DNA from: Massilia soli
Lineage (GTDB): Bacteria; Pseudomonadota; Gammaproteobacteria; Burkholderiales; Burkholderiaceae_D
Direction: 5' to 3'
Length of the DNA: 64,000 nucleotides
NCBI RefSeq assembly: GCF_016809835.1
Contig: NZ_JAFBIL020000004.1
Span: forward strand, 248,001-312,000
Shown: piece after piece, positions 35,764-45,794 of the stretch
How the letters are laid out: the number at the start of each line of letters is the position of its first letter
How positions within the stretch are numbered: the first letter of the stretch is position 1
Position numbers and translations under genes: made by a program
The notes under the pieces: model-generated
Databases searched by the model: none
What the model saw: only the letters and a program-made list of their open reading frames with translations
What the model was told of the DNA's origin: nothing

Positions 35764-36822
35764 CTAGGGCAACGGATCGAGCCGCACCGCATAGCAGGTG
35801 CTGCCCTTGCAGCCGGTCGCGGCGATCTGTCCGCTGTTGTTGATGGCTTCGGCGTTGACCACAAACCAGCCGCTGCTGCGGTCGATCAGGGTGTTCAGGT
35901 CGCGCATCTTGCCCGAGGAATAGAGGAAGCCAACCTGCAGCCCGGTGCTGCCATCGATGCCCTCCAAGGTGGCATAACCGACCACGTGTCCATGGTCGTT
36001 GATGTCGGTGGCCGAGCTGAGGTCGCCGCCCGGCAGGGTGCCCAGGTTGCGCATCGTGCCGCGGTACCACAGGAAGGCGCGGCTGACGCGGAATTCCGGC
36101 GTCGAGGTCTCGCCGACCACCTGGCTGCGCTCATTGATCGCGCGGGCGACGCTGTACTGCCCGCCCAGCGTGCCCAGGTCGAGCATCTCCTCGCATTTGT
36201 ACAGGAAGGCGTGGTACATGCTCTCGGGCGGGGTGTACGGGCCGACCACCGAACCGCCGACCACCTGGCGCAGTTCGTTCAGGCCCAGCGCGCTGCTGGT
36301 GCCTTCCGCATCGGGCACTTCGATGCGGCCCAGGTCGTGCATCCCCGACCCTGGCCGCAGCAGGAACGCGCGCCCTTCGAGGGCGGAATCGGGACCGTCA
36401 TCGGCCGCCCCGGCGATGTCGCCGCGGTTGTTGATGTCGCCCGCACCGCTGTTGTTGCCGCCCAGCGTGCCGAGATCGACCATCGTGCCGGCCTGGTAGC
36501 GGAATGCGCGCCGGTAGCCGTCATGGTTGATCGAGGTGCCGACGATCACGTTGCTGTCGTTGATGGCGGCGGCATAGCTGTCCGGCCCGCCAAGCGTGCC
36601 GAGGTCGGTGATCACGCCGCCGATGTTGGCGAAGCCATGGGTGACGCCGGCGCTGAACGGGAAGTTGCCCACCACCGAGCCGCTACTGTTGAGGTCGTTG
36701 GCAACGCTGCCGGCGACCCCGACCTGGACGACCTTGTAACGTGGCGAATGGGCGGATGCGGCCGGAGGCAGCGCCAGCAGCACGGCGATGGCCAGCGGCG
36801 AAAGGCTGGGAAGCAAGGACAT
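35764..36822 (-). CDS. Secreted HAF-repeat protein
   Basis: A 352-residue protein with a signal peptide (residues 1-24, ending ASA) and about six HAF-type repeats of 45-55 residues. Each repeat has a DLGTLGG-like element followed by an AxxIND..G.VVG element, for example DLGTLGGPDSYAAAIND and DLGTLGGQYSVARAINE. The repeats probably form a beta-propeller or beta-helix. Such proteins are extracellular or surface proteins of unknown role. No PEP-CTERM sorting signal is seen at the C-terminus. Confidence 0.85.
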   Translation of the reverse strand: MSLLPSLSPLAIAVLLALPPAASAHSPRYKVVQVGVAGSVANDLNSSGSVVGNFPFSAGVTHGFANIGGVITDLGTLGGPDSYAAAINDSNVIVGTSINHDGYRRAFRYQAGTMVDLGTLGGNNSGAGDINNRGDIAGAADDGPDSALEGRAFLLRPGSGMHDLGRIEVPDAEGTSSALGLNELRQVVGGSVVGPYTPPESMYHAFLYKCEEMLDLGTLGGQYSVARAINERSQVVGETSTPEFRVSRAFLWYRGTMRNLGTLPGGDLSSATDINDHGHVVGYATLEGIDGSTGLQVGFLYSSGKMRDLNTLIDRSSGWFVVNAEAINNSGQIAATGCKGSTCYAVRLDPLP

Positions 36823-36968
36823 GGTGTTCTCCCGGATGTGGACCCGACATGGGTGAATCCAGCATAGGGATAGCGAACACAGCGGCTGTGCGAAAAGTCA
36901 TCCTGCCATGCGCGGCGCATCAAGCGCTGACGGTAATGCCTGCGGGAATACTGTTTATCTTGTTCCGC

Positions 36969-37718
36969 TTACCTGTTCTTGGGAGCCTGTTTTTCCCACT
37001 CCGCATAGGTGCGCTCGATGCGGCGCGAGGTGCCGTCGCGTTCCATGCCGTCGAGCGCCTCCTGCATCCGGATGGCGAGCGAGGCCGGCACGCCCTTGTT
37101 GCACGCCAGGTAGACCTGCACCGTGCGGAACGTGAGCACCGGAACGATGTTCGCGCTCCAGCCGTTTTTTTCAATCGTATAGCTGCCACGCCGCAAGCTT
37201 GCCGCCCACACGTCGATCCGGTTGAGCAACAGCTTGTGCGGGTTGATCAGGTCATTGTGGGCGGAGTCGACCTGAAAACCGCGCGCGCGCAAAAATTCGT
37301 CGCGCGCATCGCCGTGGTAGGTGCCGATGCGCAAGCCGCGCGCGTCGTCGATCGATGTGAACTGGTAGCCGCGCTCGGCGAGCGCGAGCAGCACCCATTC
37401 GGCCTCGTCCAGCGGACCGATCCAGCGGAACAGCTTTTCACGTTCGGGCGTGCGGGTGGTGGAATAGACGCAGGCGTTGCTGCGGTGCAGGGCCGCGGTG
37501 TACGCGCGCTTCCATGGGAGCAGGTCAATGCGGTAAGCAATGCCGCTGCGGGCCATGATCTCGCGCACCTTGTCGGTGCTGCTGCCGATGACGGCACGGT
37601 TGTGCAGCATGCTGGCGGGCGGCGAGGTTTCGGTCGCGATGTACAGCTGCGGCGCCGCGGCCCCGACGTTAGCCGCCACGGCCAGCAAGAAAGAGATCAG
37701 CAAGTGAGATATTCGCAT
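36969..37718 (-). CDS. Periplasmic solute-binding protein, family 3 type
   Basis: A 249-residue protein with a signal peptide (to about AAA, residue 22) and a fold like amino-acid-type solute-binding proteins: PQLYIATETSPPASML, LLPWKRAYTAALHRSNACVY, and GLRIGTYHGDARDEFL. No ABC permease or ATPase lies next to it, so it may be an orphan sensor-type binding protein rather than part of a transporter. I start at the ATG at 37718, which gives a clean signal peptide. Confidence 0.8.
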   Translation of the reverse strand: MRISHLLISFLLAVAANVGAAAPQLYIATETSPPASMLHNRAVIGSSTDKVREIMARSGIAYRIDLLPWKRAYTAALHRSNACVYSTTRTPEREKLFRWIGPLDEAEWVLLALAERGYQFTSIDDARGLRIGTYHGDARDEFLRARGFQVDSAHNDLINPHKLLLNRIDVWAASLRRGSYTIEKNGWSANIVPVLTFRTVQVYLACNKGVPASLAIRMQEALDGMERDGTSRRIERTYAEWEKQAPKNR

Positions 37719-37784
37719 ACCGCTCCTGGGCAGCCGCTCGACGGTTTCAGGATACCAGCAAGCTCCGGCGCGAAGCAACCCGCG

Positions 37785-38930
37785 TCAGGCGCCCGCGTGG
37801 GCCAGTTCGGCCACCGCATGGCGCGCCGCCAGCTCTTCGTACAGCGCCAGGTAATTCTTCGCCATCGTCTCCGACGAGAACAGTTCCCAGTAGCGTGCCT
37901 CGGCGCGCTTGCCCATCTCGGCCGCCATCTGCGGATTGTCCCACAGCGTGCGCATGGCTTCGCCGAGCGCTTGCGGGTCGCTTGGCGGCACCACCAGGCC
38001 GGTGTCGCCGTCGATGTTGATATACGTGGTGCCGGTGCCGATTTCGCTTGAAATCATCGGCTTGCCGTACATCGCGCCTTCCAGCAGCGAGATGCCGAAC
38101 GCCTCCGAGCGCAGGTGCGACGGGAACGCCACCGCGTAGCAGGCGGTCAGCAGCGCGACCTTGTCGTCCTCATCGACCGCGCCGACAAACAGGACGTGTT
38201 TCAGGCCAAGCCGCTCGGCGTGCGCCTTGAGTTCGGCCTCGATCGGGCCGGCGCCGACGATCACCACCGGGTAGTCCGAGTTCGCTACCGCGTCGAGCAG
38301 GATATGCAGGCCCTTGTAATAGCGCAGCACGCCGACGAACAGGAAGAATCGCTCGCCGACCCGGGCGCGCCACTTGTCCATCAAGTCCTGCCTTGCGGCC
38401 GGGTAGATGCTCTTGTCGAGGCCATAGGTGATGGTGCGGGTCTTGTCGGGATAGCGCTCCAGCACTTCGGACGAGGCCAGGTAGTTGGGCGAGGTGGCGA
38501 CGATCGCGTCGACGCTTTTCAGGAAACGGTGCTTGAGCGGCTGGTACAGGCGCAGCAAATGCTTCTGGCGCACGATGTCGGAATGGTAGGTCACCAGCGA
38601 CGGCTTGTTGACGCGCGCCACAAAATGGGCCAGGTCCATGAACGGCCACGGGAAATGGTAGTGCACCACGTCGGCCTGTTCGGCCATCCGCGCCAGCTCG
38701 CCGAACGCGGCGAACGACACCGCGTTCGATGCGATCTCGAAGTCGAGCGGCACGCGGCGCACCCGGTGGCCTTCGAAGGCGAAGTCGAACTGCTCCTTCG
38801 CGCGCGTCAGGGTCAGCACTTCGTTGGTGACGCCGAGGCGGCCGGTGCCGACGCACATCTGGCGGATCACCTGCTCGATGCCGCCGACCGAGTCGGGATA
38901 GTAGGTTTTGTAGAAGTGAAGGACGCGCAT
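37785..38930 (-). CDS. Glycosyltransferase family 4 (last gene of gmd operon)
   Basis: A 381-residue GT-B fold glycosyltransferase of family GT4. The N-terminal part has VLHFYKTYYPDSVGGIEQVI. The C-terminal donor-binding part has FLFVGVLRYYKGLHILLDA and HLRSEAFGISLLEGAMYGKP with the two glutamates of the EX7E motif. It should transfer a sugar from GDP- or UDP-sugar to a growing polysaccharide on the cytoplasmic face. It follows the other GT4 gene by two bases and, given gmd and rmd upstream, may add D-rhamnose or mannose; that is inferred. Confidence 0.9.
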   Translation of the reverse strand: MRVLHFYKTYYPDSVGGIEQVIRQMCVGTGRLGVTNEVLTLTRAKEQFDFAFEGHRVRRVPLDFEIASNAVSFAAFGELARMAEQADVVHYHFPWPFMDLAHFVARVNKPSLVTYHSDIVRQKHLLRLYQPLKHRFLKSVDAIVATSPNYLASSEVLERYPDKTRTITYGLDKSIYPAARQDLMDKWRARVGERFFLFVGVLRYYKGLHILLDAVANSDYPVVIVGAGPIEAELKAHAERLGLKHVLFVGAVDEDDKVALLTACYAVAFPSHLRSEAFGISLLEGAMYGKPMISSEIGTGTTYINIDGDTGLVVPPSDPQALGEAMRTLWDNPQMAAEMGKRAEARYWELFSSETMAKNYLALYEELAARHAVAELAHAGA

Positions 38931-38932
38931 GA

Positions 38933-40063
38933 TCAGTGATTGAGTACGGCGCGGTACACGGCGGCGGTTTGCCGCGCGGTGTCGCGCCAGGTAAGTTGTT
39001 CGGCACGCAAACGGCCGGCGGCGATGCAGCGCGCCCGCAAGGCGTCGTCGCGCACCAGCGCCAGCATGGCGTCGCCGATCGCGCCGCTGTCGAGCGGGTC
39101 GACTTCAAGCGCCGCGCCCTGGCATACCTCGGGCAGCGAACTGGTATTCGATGCGACCACCGGCACGCTCGATGCGAACGCCTCGACCACCGGAATGCCG
39201 AAGCCTTCGTACAGCGACGGGAACACGAACACACCAGCGCCAGCATACACTTCGCGCAAGGCCGCGGCGCTCGTCAGGCTGGCCAGCCAGACCACATTCT
39301 CGCCATTGTCGATGGCGGCGCGCAGGCGCCTGACCAGCAGCTCGCTGCGTGCGCCCTGGACGCCGACGATGACCAGCTGGCGCTCCTTGCGCAGCGCTTC
39401 AGGCAGCATCAGCCAGGCGTCGAGCACGCGCTCGATGTTCTTGCGCGGCTGCAGCGTACCGACGAACAGGTAGTAGCCGGCGCGCAGGCCGTGCGCGGCC
39501 AGCGTCGCGGCCACCGCTTGCGGCGCTGGCGCCGACAGCCATTCCTCGTCGACGCCGCACGGCACCACACTGATGCGGCGCGGGTCGGCGCCGAAGCACT
39601 CGACCAGCTCGTCGACGGCGAAATGCGACAGCGCGATCACGTGGTTGGCCTTGCGCGCGGCCTTCACCTGCAGCCAGTTCTTGGCGTCGCGGAAGCGCGG
39701 ATTGCACCATTCGGGATACTTGATCGGCAGCGCGTCGTGCAAGGTGGCGACCACCGGACAGTCCATCCGCGCCACGCGGTAATCGGTGACGTGGAAGATA
39801 TCGGCCGGCATATGCATGCGCGGCATGGCCGGGACCAGGTCGGCCAGCGAGGCGCTGGCAAACGACCGCGCCAGCGCACGCCCGACCGTGATGTCGCCGG
39901 GCGCGCCGCGCAGGCGCGGCCACGAATACGGCTGCACCTCGCAGCCGGCTTGCGGAAGATTGCGCAGCAGCGCGCCGGTATAGACCCCGATGCCATCGAC
40001 CCTGCCGCCCGTCAGCCCCGGTTCGATCATCGTCGTCCCCAGGCCGACAGTCAGCGCGCTCAC
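38933..40063 (-). CDS. Glycosyltransferase family 4
   Basis: A 376-residue GT4 enzyme. It starts at a GTG that overlaps the stop of the upstream epimerase gene (GTGA), and the next residues, GLTGGRVDGIGVYTGALLRN, fit the family N-terminus. Donor-binding motifs include YYLFVGTLQPRKNIERVL and SLYEGFGIPVVEAFASSVP. It is the first of two adjacent glycosyltransferases in the gmd operon and likely builds the same polysaccharide. The linkage cannot be deduced. Confidence 0.9.
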   Translation of the reverse strand: MSALTVGLGTTMIEPGLTGGRVDGIGVYTGALLRNLPQAGCEVQPYSWPRLRGAPGDITVGRALARSFASASLADLVPAMPRMHMPADIFHVTDYRVARMDCPVVATLHDALPIKYPEWCNPRFRDAKNWLQVKAARKANHVIALSHFAVDELVECFGADPRRISVVPCGVDEEWLSAPAPQAVAATLAAHGLRAGYYLFVGTLQPRKNIERVLDAWLMLPEALRKERQLVIVGVQGARSELLVRRLRAAIDNGENVVWLASLTSAAALREVYAGAGVFVFPSLYEGFGIPVVEAFASSVPVVASNTSSLPEVCQGAALEVDPLDSGAIGDAMLALVRDDALRARCIAAGRLRAEQLTWRDTARQTAAVYRAVLNH

Positions 40064-41001
40064 GCCTGGTACATCCAGCGCAATGTGTCTTCCAGCGGCG
40101 TCGGTTCGATGTCGCCGATCACGCTGGCCAGCTTGCGGTTGCTGCCGACCAGCGTCGGCACGTCGCTGGCGCGCACAAACGCCGGGTTGACGCGCACCGC
40201 GATCTGGTAGCCGGCGATGGCCGACATGGTGTCGATGATGGCGCCCAGCGAATGGGCGCGGCCGGAGCAGACGTTGTAGGTCTGGCCCGGCGGCGACAGC
40301 GCCAGCAGGCGGCGGTAAGCCTTGGCCACCACGCGCACGTCGGAGAAGTCGCGCGCGATGTTCAGGTTGCCCAGTTCGATTTCGCGCGCGCCGCTGCGGA
40401 AGTGCGAGACGATTTTCGGCAGCAGGAAATTGGCGTCCTGGCCAACGCCGGTGTAATTGAACGGCCGCGCGATCACCACCGGCAACCGGTCCGACCACAG
40501 CCTGGCCATGTGCTCCATCGCCAGCTTGCTGACGCCGTAATCGTTGAACGGCGCCGGCGCCATGCTCTCGTCGATGACCGGCACCTCCATCTGGCCGTAG
40601 ATATTGGCCGACGACGCCAGCAGCACGCTGGACGGCTGATGGCGGGCGCCAGCCAGCGCTTCGAGCAGGTTGCGGGTGCCGACGATATTGACCCGGTAGA
40701 TCAGGTCGGCGTTGGCATGGGCCACGAAGGCGATGCCGGCCAGGTGCACGACGACGTCGGGCTGCACTTCCTCGATCGCGCGCAGCACCGCGTCGCGGTC
40801 GCACAGGTCCACCGTGAAGACGTCAGGCCCGGTCGGCTCGCCCGGCAGCACCGTGCCGAACACGCGGTAACCGGCGGCGGTCAGCTCCTGCGCCATGTAA
40901 TGGCCCGTGAAGCCGCGCAGGCCGGTGATCAGCGCGCGTTTCCCCAGCCCTTCGTTCTCGAGAACGAGGGTGGCGAATTTTTCCGTGGCCAGGCGGTTCA
41001 T
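40060..41001 (-). CDS. rmd: GDP-4-keto-6-deoxymannose reductase-like epimerase
   Basis: A 313-residue short-chain dehydrogenase of the NAD-dependent epimerase family. It has the nucleotide-binding motif LITGLRGFTGHYMAQEL, the catalytic SSANIYG and YGVSKLAMEHM (Tyr-x3-Lys), and the tail typical of Rmd. With Gmd upstream it would reduce GDP-4-keto-6-deoxy-D-mannose to GDP-D-rhamnose. A GDP-fucose or other GDP-deoxyhexose product is possible, so the symbol is provisional. Two bases separate it from gmd, and it overlaps the next GT gene by four. Confidence 0.8.
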   Translation of the reverse strand: MNRLATEKFATLVLENEGLGKRALITGLRGFTGHYMAQELTAAGYRVFGTVLPGEPTGPDVFTVDLCDRDAVLRAIEEVQPDVVVHLAGIAFVAHANADLIYRVNIVGTRNLLEALAGARHQPSSVLLASSANIYGQMEVPVIDESMAPAPFNDYGVSKLAMEHMARLWSDRLPVVIARPFNYTGVGQDANFLLPKIVSHFRSGAREIELGNLNIARDFSDVRVVAKAYRRLLALSPPGQTYNVCSGRAHSLGAIIDTMSAIAGYQIAVRVNPAFVRASDVPTLVGSNRKLASVIGDIEPTPLEDTLRWMYQA

Positions 41002-41002
41002 G

Positions 41003-42046
41003 TCAGAACGAGAAGCCCAGTTCGTTGCGGCGCATGTCAGCCTCGACCATCATCTGGCACAGCTGTTCCAGCGTCGTTTCCGGCGCCCAGCCGAGCTCGC
41101 GCTTGGCTTTGGAGGCGTCGCCAATGAGCAGCTCGACTTCGGCAGGACGGTAGAACTTCGGGCTGATGCGCACCAGCAGCTTGCCGGTGCGGGCGCAATG
41201 GCCGGTCTCGGCTTCGCCTTCGCCCTTGAATTCGATCGCGATGCCGGCGCCCTTGAAGGCCATGGTGACGAAGTCGCGCACGGTTTCGGTGCGGTTGGTG
41301 GCCAGGATGAAGGTGTCGGGCGTATCGACCTGCAGCATGCGCCACATGCCTTCAACGTATTCGCGCGCATAGCCCCAGTCGCGCTTGGCGTCGAGGTTGC
41401 CCAGTTCGAGCACGTCAAGCTTGTTGAGAACGATCTTGGCGACCGAGTCGGTGATCTTGCGGGTGACGAATTCACGGCCGCGCAGCGGCGACTCGTGGTT
41501 GAACAGGATGCCCGAGGCGCCGAAGATGCCGTACGACTCGCGGTAGTTGACCGTCATCCAGTGGGCGTACAACTTGGCCACGCCGTAGGGGCTGCGCGGG
41601 TAGAACGGGGTATCTTCAAGTTGCGGGATGGCCTGGACCTTGCCGAACATTTCCGAAGTCGACGCCTGGTAGAAGCGGATCTTCGGGTTGACGATGCGGA
41701 TCGCCTCGAGCAGGTTGACGGCGCCCATGCCGGTGATGCTGGCGGTCGCGAGCGGCTGCTCGAACGACACGCCGACAAAGCTTTGCGCGGCCAGGTTGTA
41801 GACTTCTTCCGGCTCGCACGATTGCATCAGGCGGATCGCCGACGACAGGTCGGTCAGGTCGTATTCGACCAGGTTCAGGTTGGGATGGGCCTCGATGCCG
41901 AGTTCCTCGATCCGCCAGAAGTTTACCGAGCTAGAGCGACGATAGGTACCGGTGACGTGATAGCCTTTTTCGAGCAGAAGCTGCGCGAGATAGGCGCCGT
42001 CCTGGCCGGTAATGCCGGTAATGAGGGCTTTTTTTGCTGTATGCAT
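41003..42046 (-). CDS. gmd: GDP-mannose 4,6-dehydratase
   Basis: A 347-residue enzyme forming GDP-4-keto-6-deoxy-D-mannose from GDP-D-mannose. Clear motifs are [56 protein letters not shown] and [18 protein letters not shown] start at the ATG at 42046, directly before the conserved N-terminus. It heads the minus-strand unit gmd - rmd-like - GT4 - GT4. Confidence 0.95.
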   Translation of the reverse strand: MHTAKKALITGITGQDGAYLAQLLLEKGYHVTGTYRRSSSVNFWRIEELGIEAHPNLNLVEYDLTDLSSAIRLMQSCEPEEVYNLAAQSFVGVSFEQPLATASITGMGAVNLLEAIRIVNPKIRFYQASTSEMFGKVQAIPQLEDTPFYPRSPYGVAKLYAHWMTVNYRESYGIFGASGILFNHESPLRGREFVTRKITDSVAKIVLNKLDVLELGNLDAKRDWGYAREYVEGMWRMLQVDTPDTFILATNRTETVRDFVTMAFKGAGIAIEFKGEGEAETGHCARTGKLLVRISPKFYRPAEVELLIGDASKAKRELGWAPETTLEQLCQMMVEADMRRNELGFSF

Positions 42047-42335
42047 GTTCTTGATAGATAACTTGGTGAGGCCGGTCGCCGGGATGGCCAACGGGCGAAA
42101 TTCAGCCCGGCATTGTAACAGAGGCCATAATAGCGTCCGTTACGCTAAGGTAACTCGTGCGAAATAAGCAACTTCGCGCACTGAGCATTATGCCTCTAAA
42201 TGTACAGGCGGCGGCGCGCCTTTACCGTTTGTTACCGGTGTCTCGAACTGTATGGGAGTGTAATTTGTGGCTTGTCTGATACACATCAACCGTGTGTCAT
42301 GCCGACCGGATTTTTTAGTTCCCGGTCGACATTGC
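42047..42335. promoter_or_regulatory. Upstream region of the gmd operon
   Basis: This 289-bp, AT-richer stretch lies between the maeB stop and the gmd start, both on the minus strand. It must carry the gmd promoter and the end of the maeB transcript. A 7-bp inverted repeat (CGACCGG at 42303-42309, CCGGTCG at 42322-42328) lies just after the maeB stop but has no T-run in the right place. I see no ORF worth calling. Confidence 0.4.
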
Positions 42336-44648
42336 TTAGCGTTGCGCTACGGCATCAACCACGCATAGCGCGGTCATATTGACAATCCGGCGCACCGTCG
42401 CCGACGGCGTCAGGATATGTACCGGCCGGGCGCAGCCCAGCAGGACCGGGCCGATCGCGATGCCGTTGCCGGCCGCCGTCTTGAGCAGGTTGTACGAGAT
42501 GTTGGCGGCATCGATGTTCGGCAACACCAGCAGGTTGGCATCGCCCTTCAGGGTCGACTGCGGCATCACCTTTTCGCGCAGCTTGCTGTCGAGGGCGGCG
42601 TCGCCATGCATCTCGCCATCGATTTCCAGTTCTGGCGCCTGTTGCTGGACCAGCGCCAGCACGGCGCGCATCTTTTTGGCCGACTCGCTGTTGGCCGAAC
42701 CGAAGTTCGAGTGCGACAGCAAGGCGGCGCGCGGACACAGGCCGAAGCGGCTCATTTCCTCGGCCGCCAGGATGGTGATCTCGGCCAGCTGCTCGGCGGT
42801 CGGATTTTCGTTGACATGGGTGTCGACCATCGCCAGCTGGCGTTCCGGCAGGATCAGCAAGTTCATCGCCGCATACACATTGGCGCCGGCGCGCTTGCCC
42901 AGCACCTGGTCGATGTAGTGCAGGTGCAGCATGGTGGTGCCGAAGGTGCCGCAGATCATGCCGTCGGCATGGCCCTTGTGGATCATCATCGCGCCGATCA
43001 GGCTGTGGCGGCGGCGCATTTCCAGCTTGGCCCACTCCTCGGTCACGCCCTTGCGCATGCCCATCTCGTGATAGGTCTGCCAGTAGTCGCGGTAACGGTC
43101 GTCGTGGTCGGGGTTGATGACGTCGAAATGTTCGCCCAGCTTCAGGCGCAGGCCGAACTTCTCGATGCGCTTTTCCAGCACTGCGGGACGGCCCACCATG
43201 ATCGGACGCGCCAGCTTTTCATCGACAATCACCTGCACCGCGCGCAGCACGCGCTCGTCCTCGCCCTCGGCGTAGACGATGCGCTTGAGGCCGGGCGGGG
43301 TGTTCTTGGCGGTGGCGAACAGCGGCTTCATGAAGGTGCCGCTGCGGTACACGAACTGCTGCAGGCTCTCGGCGTACGCGTCGAGGTCGGCGATCGGACG
43401 GGTCGCCACGCCCGACTCATGCGCCGCCCTGGCCACTGCCGGTGCGATGTGTATCAGCAGGCGCGGATCGAACGGCATCGGGATCAGGTATTCGGGGCCG
43501 AACGACAGGTTCTTGATGCCGTAGGTGGTCGCCACGACATCGGACTGCTCGGCGTGGGCCAGGTCGGCGATCGCGTGGACCACGGCGATTTCCATTTCCC
43601 GGGTAATCGTGGTGGCGCCGCAATCGAGCGCGCCGCGGAAGATGTACGGGAAGCACAGCACATTGTTGACCTGGTTCGGATAATCCGAACGGCCGGTGGC
43701 GATGATGGCGTCGCTGCGCACGGCGCGCACTTCTTCGGGCAGGATCTCCGGGGTCGGGTTGGCCAGCGCCAGGATCAGCGGGTTGGGCGCCATCGCGCGC
43801 ACCATCTCCTGCTTGAGCACGCCGCCGGCCGACAGGCCGAGGAAGATGTCGGCGCCGGGAATCGCCTCGGCCAGGGTGCGGAATGGCGTATCCTGGGCAA
43901 AGCGCGCCTTGTCCGGATCCATCAGCTCGGTGCGGCCGGTATACACCACGCCGGCCAGGTCGGTGACGGTAATGTTTTCAATCGGGAAGCCGAGGTCGAC
44001 GATGAGGTCGAGGCAGGCCAGCGCCGCGGCGCCCGCGCCCGACACGACCATCTTGCAATCCTTCAGGTTCTTGCCGACCACCTTGATGCCGTTGAGGATG
44101 GCGGCGCCGACGATGATCGCGGTGCCGTGCTGGTCGTCATGGAACACCGGAATCTTCATCCGCTCGCGCAGCTGGCGCTCGATATAGAAGCACTCGGGCG
44201 CCTTGATGTCCTCAAGATTGATGCCGCCGAAGGTAGGCTCCAGCGAAGCGATGATGTCGACCAGCTTGTCGGGGTCGGACTCGTTGATCTCGATGTCGAA
44301 CACATCGATGCCGGCAAACTTCTTGAACAGGACGCCCTTGCCCTCCATCACCGGCTTGGAGGCGAGTGCGCCGATGTTGCCAAGCCCGAGGACGGCGGTA
44401 CCGTTGGTGATCACCGCCACCAGGTTGCCGCGCGCCGTGTACTTGAACGCGTTGGCCGGATCCTTGACGATCTCTTCGCACGGCGCGGCCACGCCCGGCG
44501 AGTACGCCAGCGCCAGGTCGCGCTGATTGGTCAGTTGTTTGGTGGGGGTGACGCTGATTTTGCCGGGGCGCGGGGTTTCGTGGTATTCGAGCGCTGCGAG
44601 GCGAAGCTGTTGACGCAGTTCTTCTTTTTTGTCTGATGACGAATCCAT
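42336..44648 (-). CDS. maeB: NADP-dependent malic enzyme with phosphotransacetylase-like domain
   Basis: A 770-residue MaeB-type enzyme. The N-terminal malic enzyme half (to about residue 430) carries [28 protein letters not shown] and the dinucleotide-binding [15 protein letters not shown]. The C-terminal half (about 440-765) is phosphotransacetylase-like and is known in MaeB to act as a regulatory domain. It decarboxylates malate to pyruvate, making NADPH, and is usually inhibited by acetyl-CoA. Length is typical. It is transcribed divergently from thiL. Confidence 0.95.
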   Translation of the reverse strand: MDSSSDKKEELRQQLRLAALEYHETPRPGKISVTPTKQLTNQRDLALAYSPGVAAPCEEIVKDPANAFKYTARGNLVAVITNGTAVLGLGNIGALASKPVMEGKGVLFKKFAGIDVFDIEINESDPDKLVDIIASLEPTFGGINLEDIKAPECFYIERQLRERMKIPVFHDDQHGTAIIVGAAILNGIKVVGKNLKDCKMVVSGAGAAALACLDLIVDLGFPIENITVTDLAGVVYTGRTELMDPDKARFAQDTPFRTLAEAIPGADIFLGLSAGGVLKQEMVRAMAPNPLILALANPTPEILPEEVRAVRSDAIIATGRSDYPNQVNNVLCFPYIFRGALDCGATTITREMEIAVVHAIADLAHAEQSDVVATTYGIKNLSFGPEYLIPMPFDPRLLIHIAPAVARAAHESGVATRPIADLDAYAESLQQFVYRSGTFMKPLFATAKNTPPGLKRIVYAEGEDERVLRAVQVIVDEKLARPIMVGRPAVLEKRIEKFGLRLKLGEHFDVINPDHDDRYRDYWQTYHEMGMRKGVTEEWAKLEMRRRHSLIGAMMIHKGHADGMICGTFGTTMLHLHYIDQVLGKRAGANVYAAMNLLILPERQLAMVDTHVNENPTAEQLAEITILAAEEMSRFGLCPRAALLSHSNFGSANSESAKKMRAVLALVQQQAPELEIDGEMHGDAALDSKLREKVMPQSTLKGDANLLVLPNIDAANISYNLLKTAAGNGIAIGPVLLGCARPVHILTPSATVRRIVNMTALCVVDAVAQR

Positions 44649-44825
44649 CGGTTGCGGCCTTCCTAGAGCTGACGGTGATTGCCGATTTTAGCAGACCGCC
44701 ACTTTTGGCAACTACGTATTTTTACCGACGGCGGGAAAGCCAAAGCCACCTTGCCCGCATAAGTTATCAGTTCAACAATTCATGCCGGCGTGACCCGCGA
44801 CCGGCCCCGAAGGTACAATCGCGCC

Positions 44826-45794
44826 ATGCTCTCCGAATTCGACCTCATCAAGCAATACTTCCAGCGCCAGGCACCGCGACGCGCTGTCCTCGGCATCGGC
44901 GACGATTGCGCCCTGCTGGCGCCTTCCCCCGGCATGCAGATGGCCATTTCGTGCGACATGCTGGTCGAGGGCCGGCACTTCTTCGCCGGCGCCGATGCGC
45001 GCATGCTGGGCCATAAAGCGCTGGCCGTGAACCTGTCGGACCTCGCGGCGATGGGCGCGACACCGCGCGCCTTCACGCTGGCGCTGTCGCTGCCGTCGGC
45101 TGAGCGCGCCTGGCTGGAAGGCTTTTCGGCCGGCCTGTTCGCCCTTGCCGACGCCCACCAGTGCGAACTGATCGGCGGCGATACGACCCGTGGACCGCTC
45201 AACATCTGCATCACCGTGTTCGGCGAGGTGGCGCCAGGCCGCGCCTTGCGCCGCGATGCCGCGCGGGCCGGCGACGACATCTGGATCTCGGGCACGCTGG
45301 GCGACGCGCGCCTGGCGCTGGCGGGATACCGCGACGAACTGGCGCTCGACGCCGGGCAGCTGGCCGCGGCGGCCGTGCGCATGCATGCACCGACGCCGCG
45401 CGTCGCGCTGGGCATGGCGCTGTCGGCGCACGCCGGCGCGCATGCGGCGATCGATATTTCAGATGGACTGGTGGGCGACCTGGGCCACATCCTGGCCGCC
45501 TCCGGCGTCGGCGCGACGCTCGCTGTGGACGCGCTGCCGGCCGGCCCGGTGCTGGCGACCCAGCCAACAGCGCTGAAACGGCGCTTCTGCGCGGCCGGTG
45601 GCGACGATTATGAATTGTGCTTCACCGCGCCCGCCTCGCAGCGCGCGGCGGTGATGGCGGCGGCGGCGCAAGCCGGCACGCCGGTCACCCGCGCCGGCGT
45701 CATCGAGGCCGCGGCCGGGCTGCGCCTGGTCGACGCGGCCGGCGCCGCGCTGGCGCTGGCACTGGCCGGGTTCGATCACTTCAGCGGCGACTGA
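44826..45794 (+). CDS. thiL: Thiamine-monophosphate kinase
   Basis: A 322-residue AIR-synthase-fold kinase that phosphorylates thiamine monophosphate to thiamine pyrophosphate. The N-terminus SEFDLIKQYF, VLGIGDDCALLAP, the metal site SCDMLVEGRHFF, and LIGGDTTRG all match ThiL. The ATG at 44826 fits the family start. Its last 14 bases overlap the 3' end of the convergent GGDEF-EAL gene. Confidence 0.95.
   Translation: MLSEFDLIKQYFQRQAPRRAVLGIGDDCALLAPSPGMQMAISCDMLVEGRHFFAGADARMLGHKALAVNLSDLAAMGATPRAFTLALSLPSAERAWLEGFSAGLFALADAHQCELIGGDTTRGPLNICITVFGEVAPGRALRRDAARAGDDIWISGTLGDARLALAGYRDELALDAGQLAAAAVRMHAPTPRVALGMALSAHAGAHAAIDISDGLVGDLGHILAASGVGATLAVDALPAGPVLATQPTALKRRFCAAGGDDYELCFTAPASQRAAVMAAAAQAGTPVTRAGVIEAAAGLRLVDAAGAALALALAGFDHFSGD

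Noticed and set aside
42303-42328. Terminator for maeB
   Set aside because: The 7-bp inverted repeat has its T-rich stretch in the loop rather than after the stem, so I do not call it a rho-independent terminator.
42417-44636. A 739-codon open frame opposite maeB
   Set aside because: Same reason: antisense to a well supported gene, low-complexity composition, no recognisable domain.
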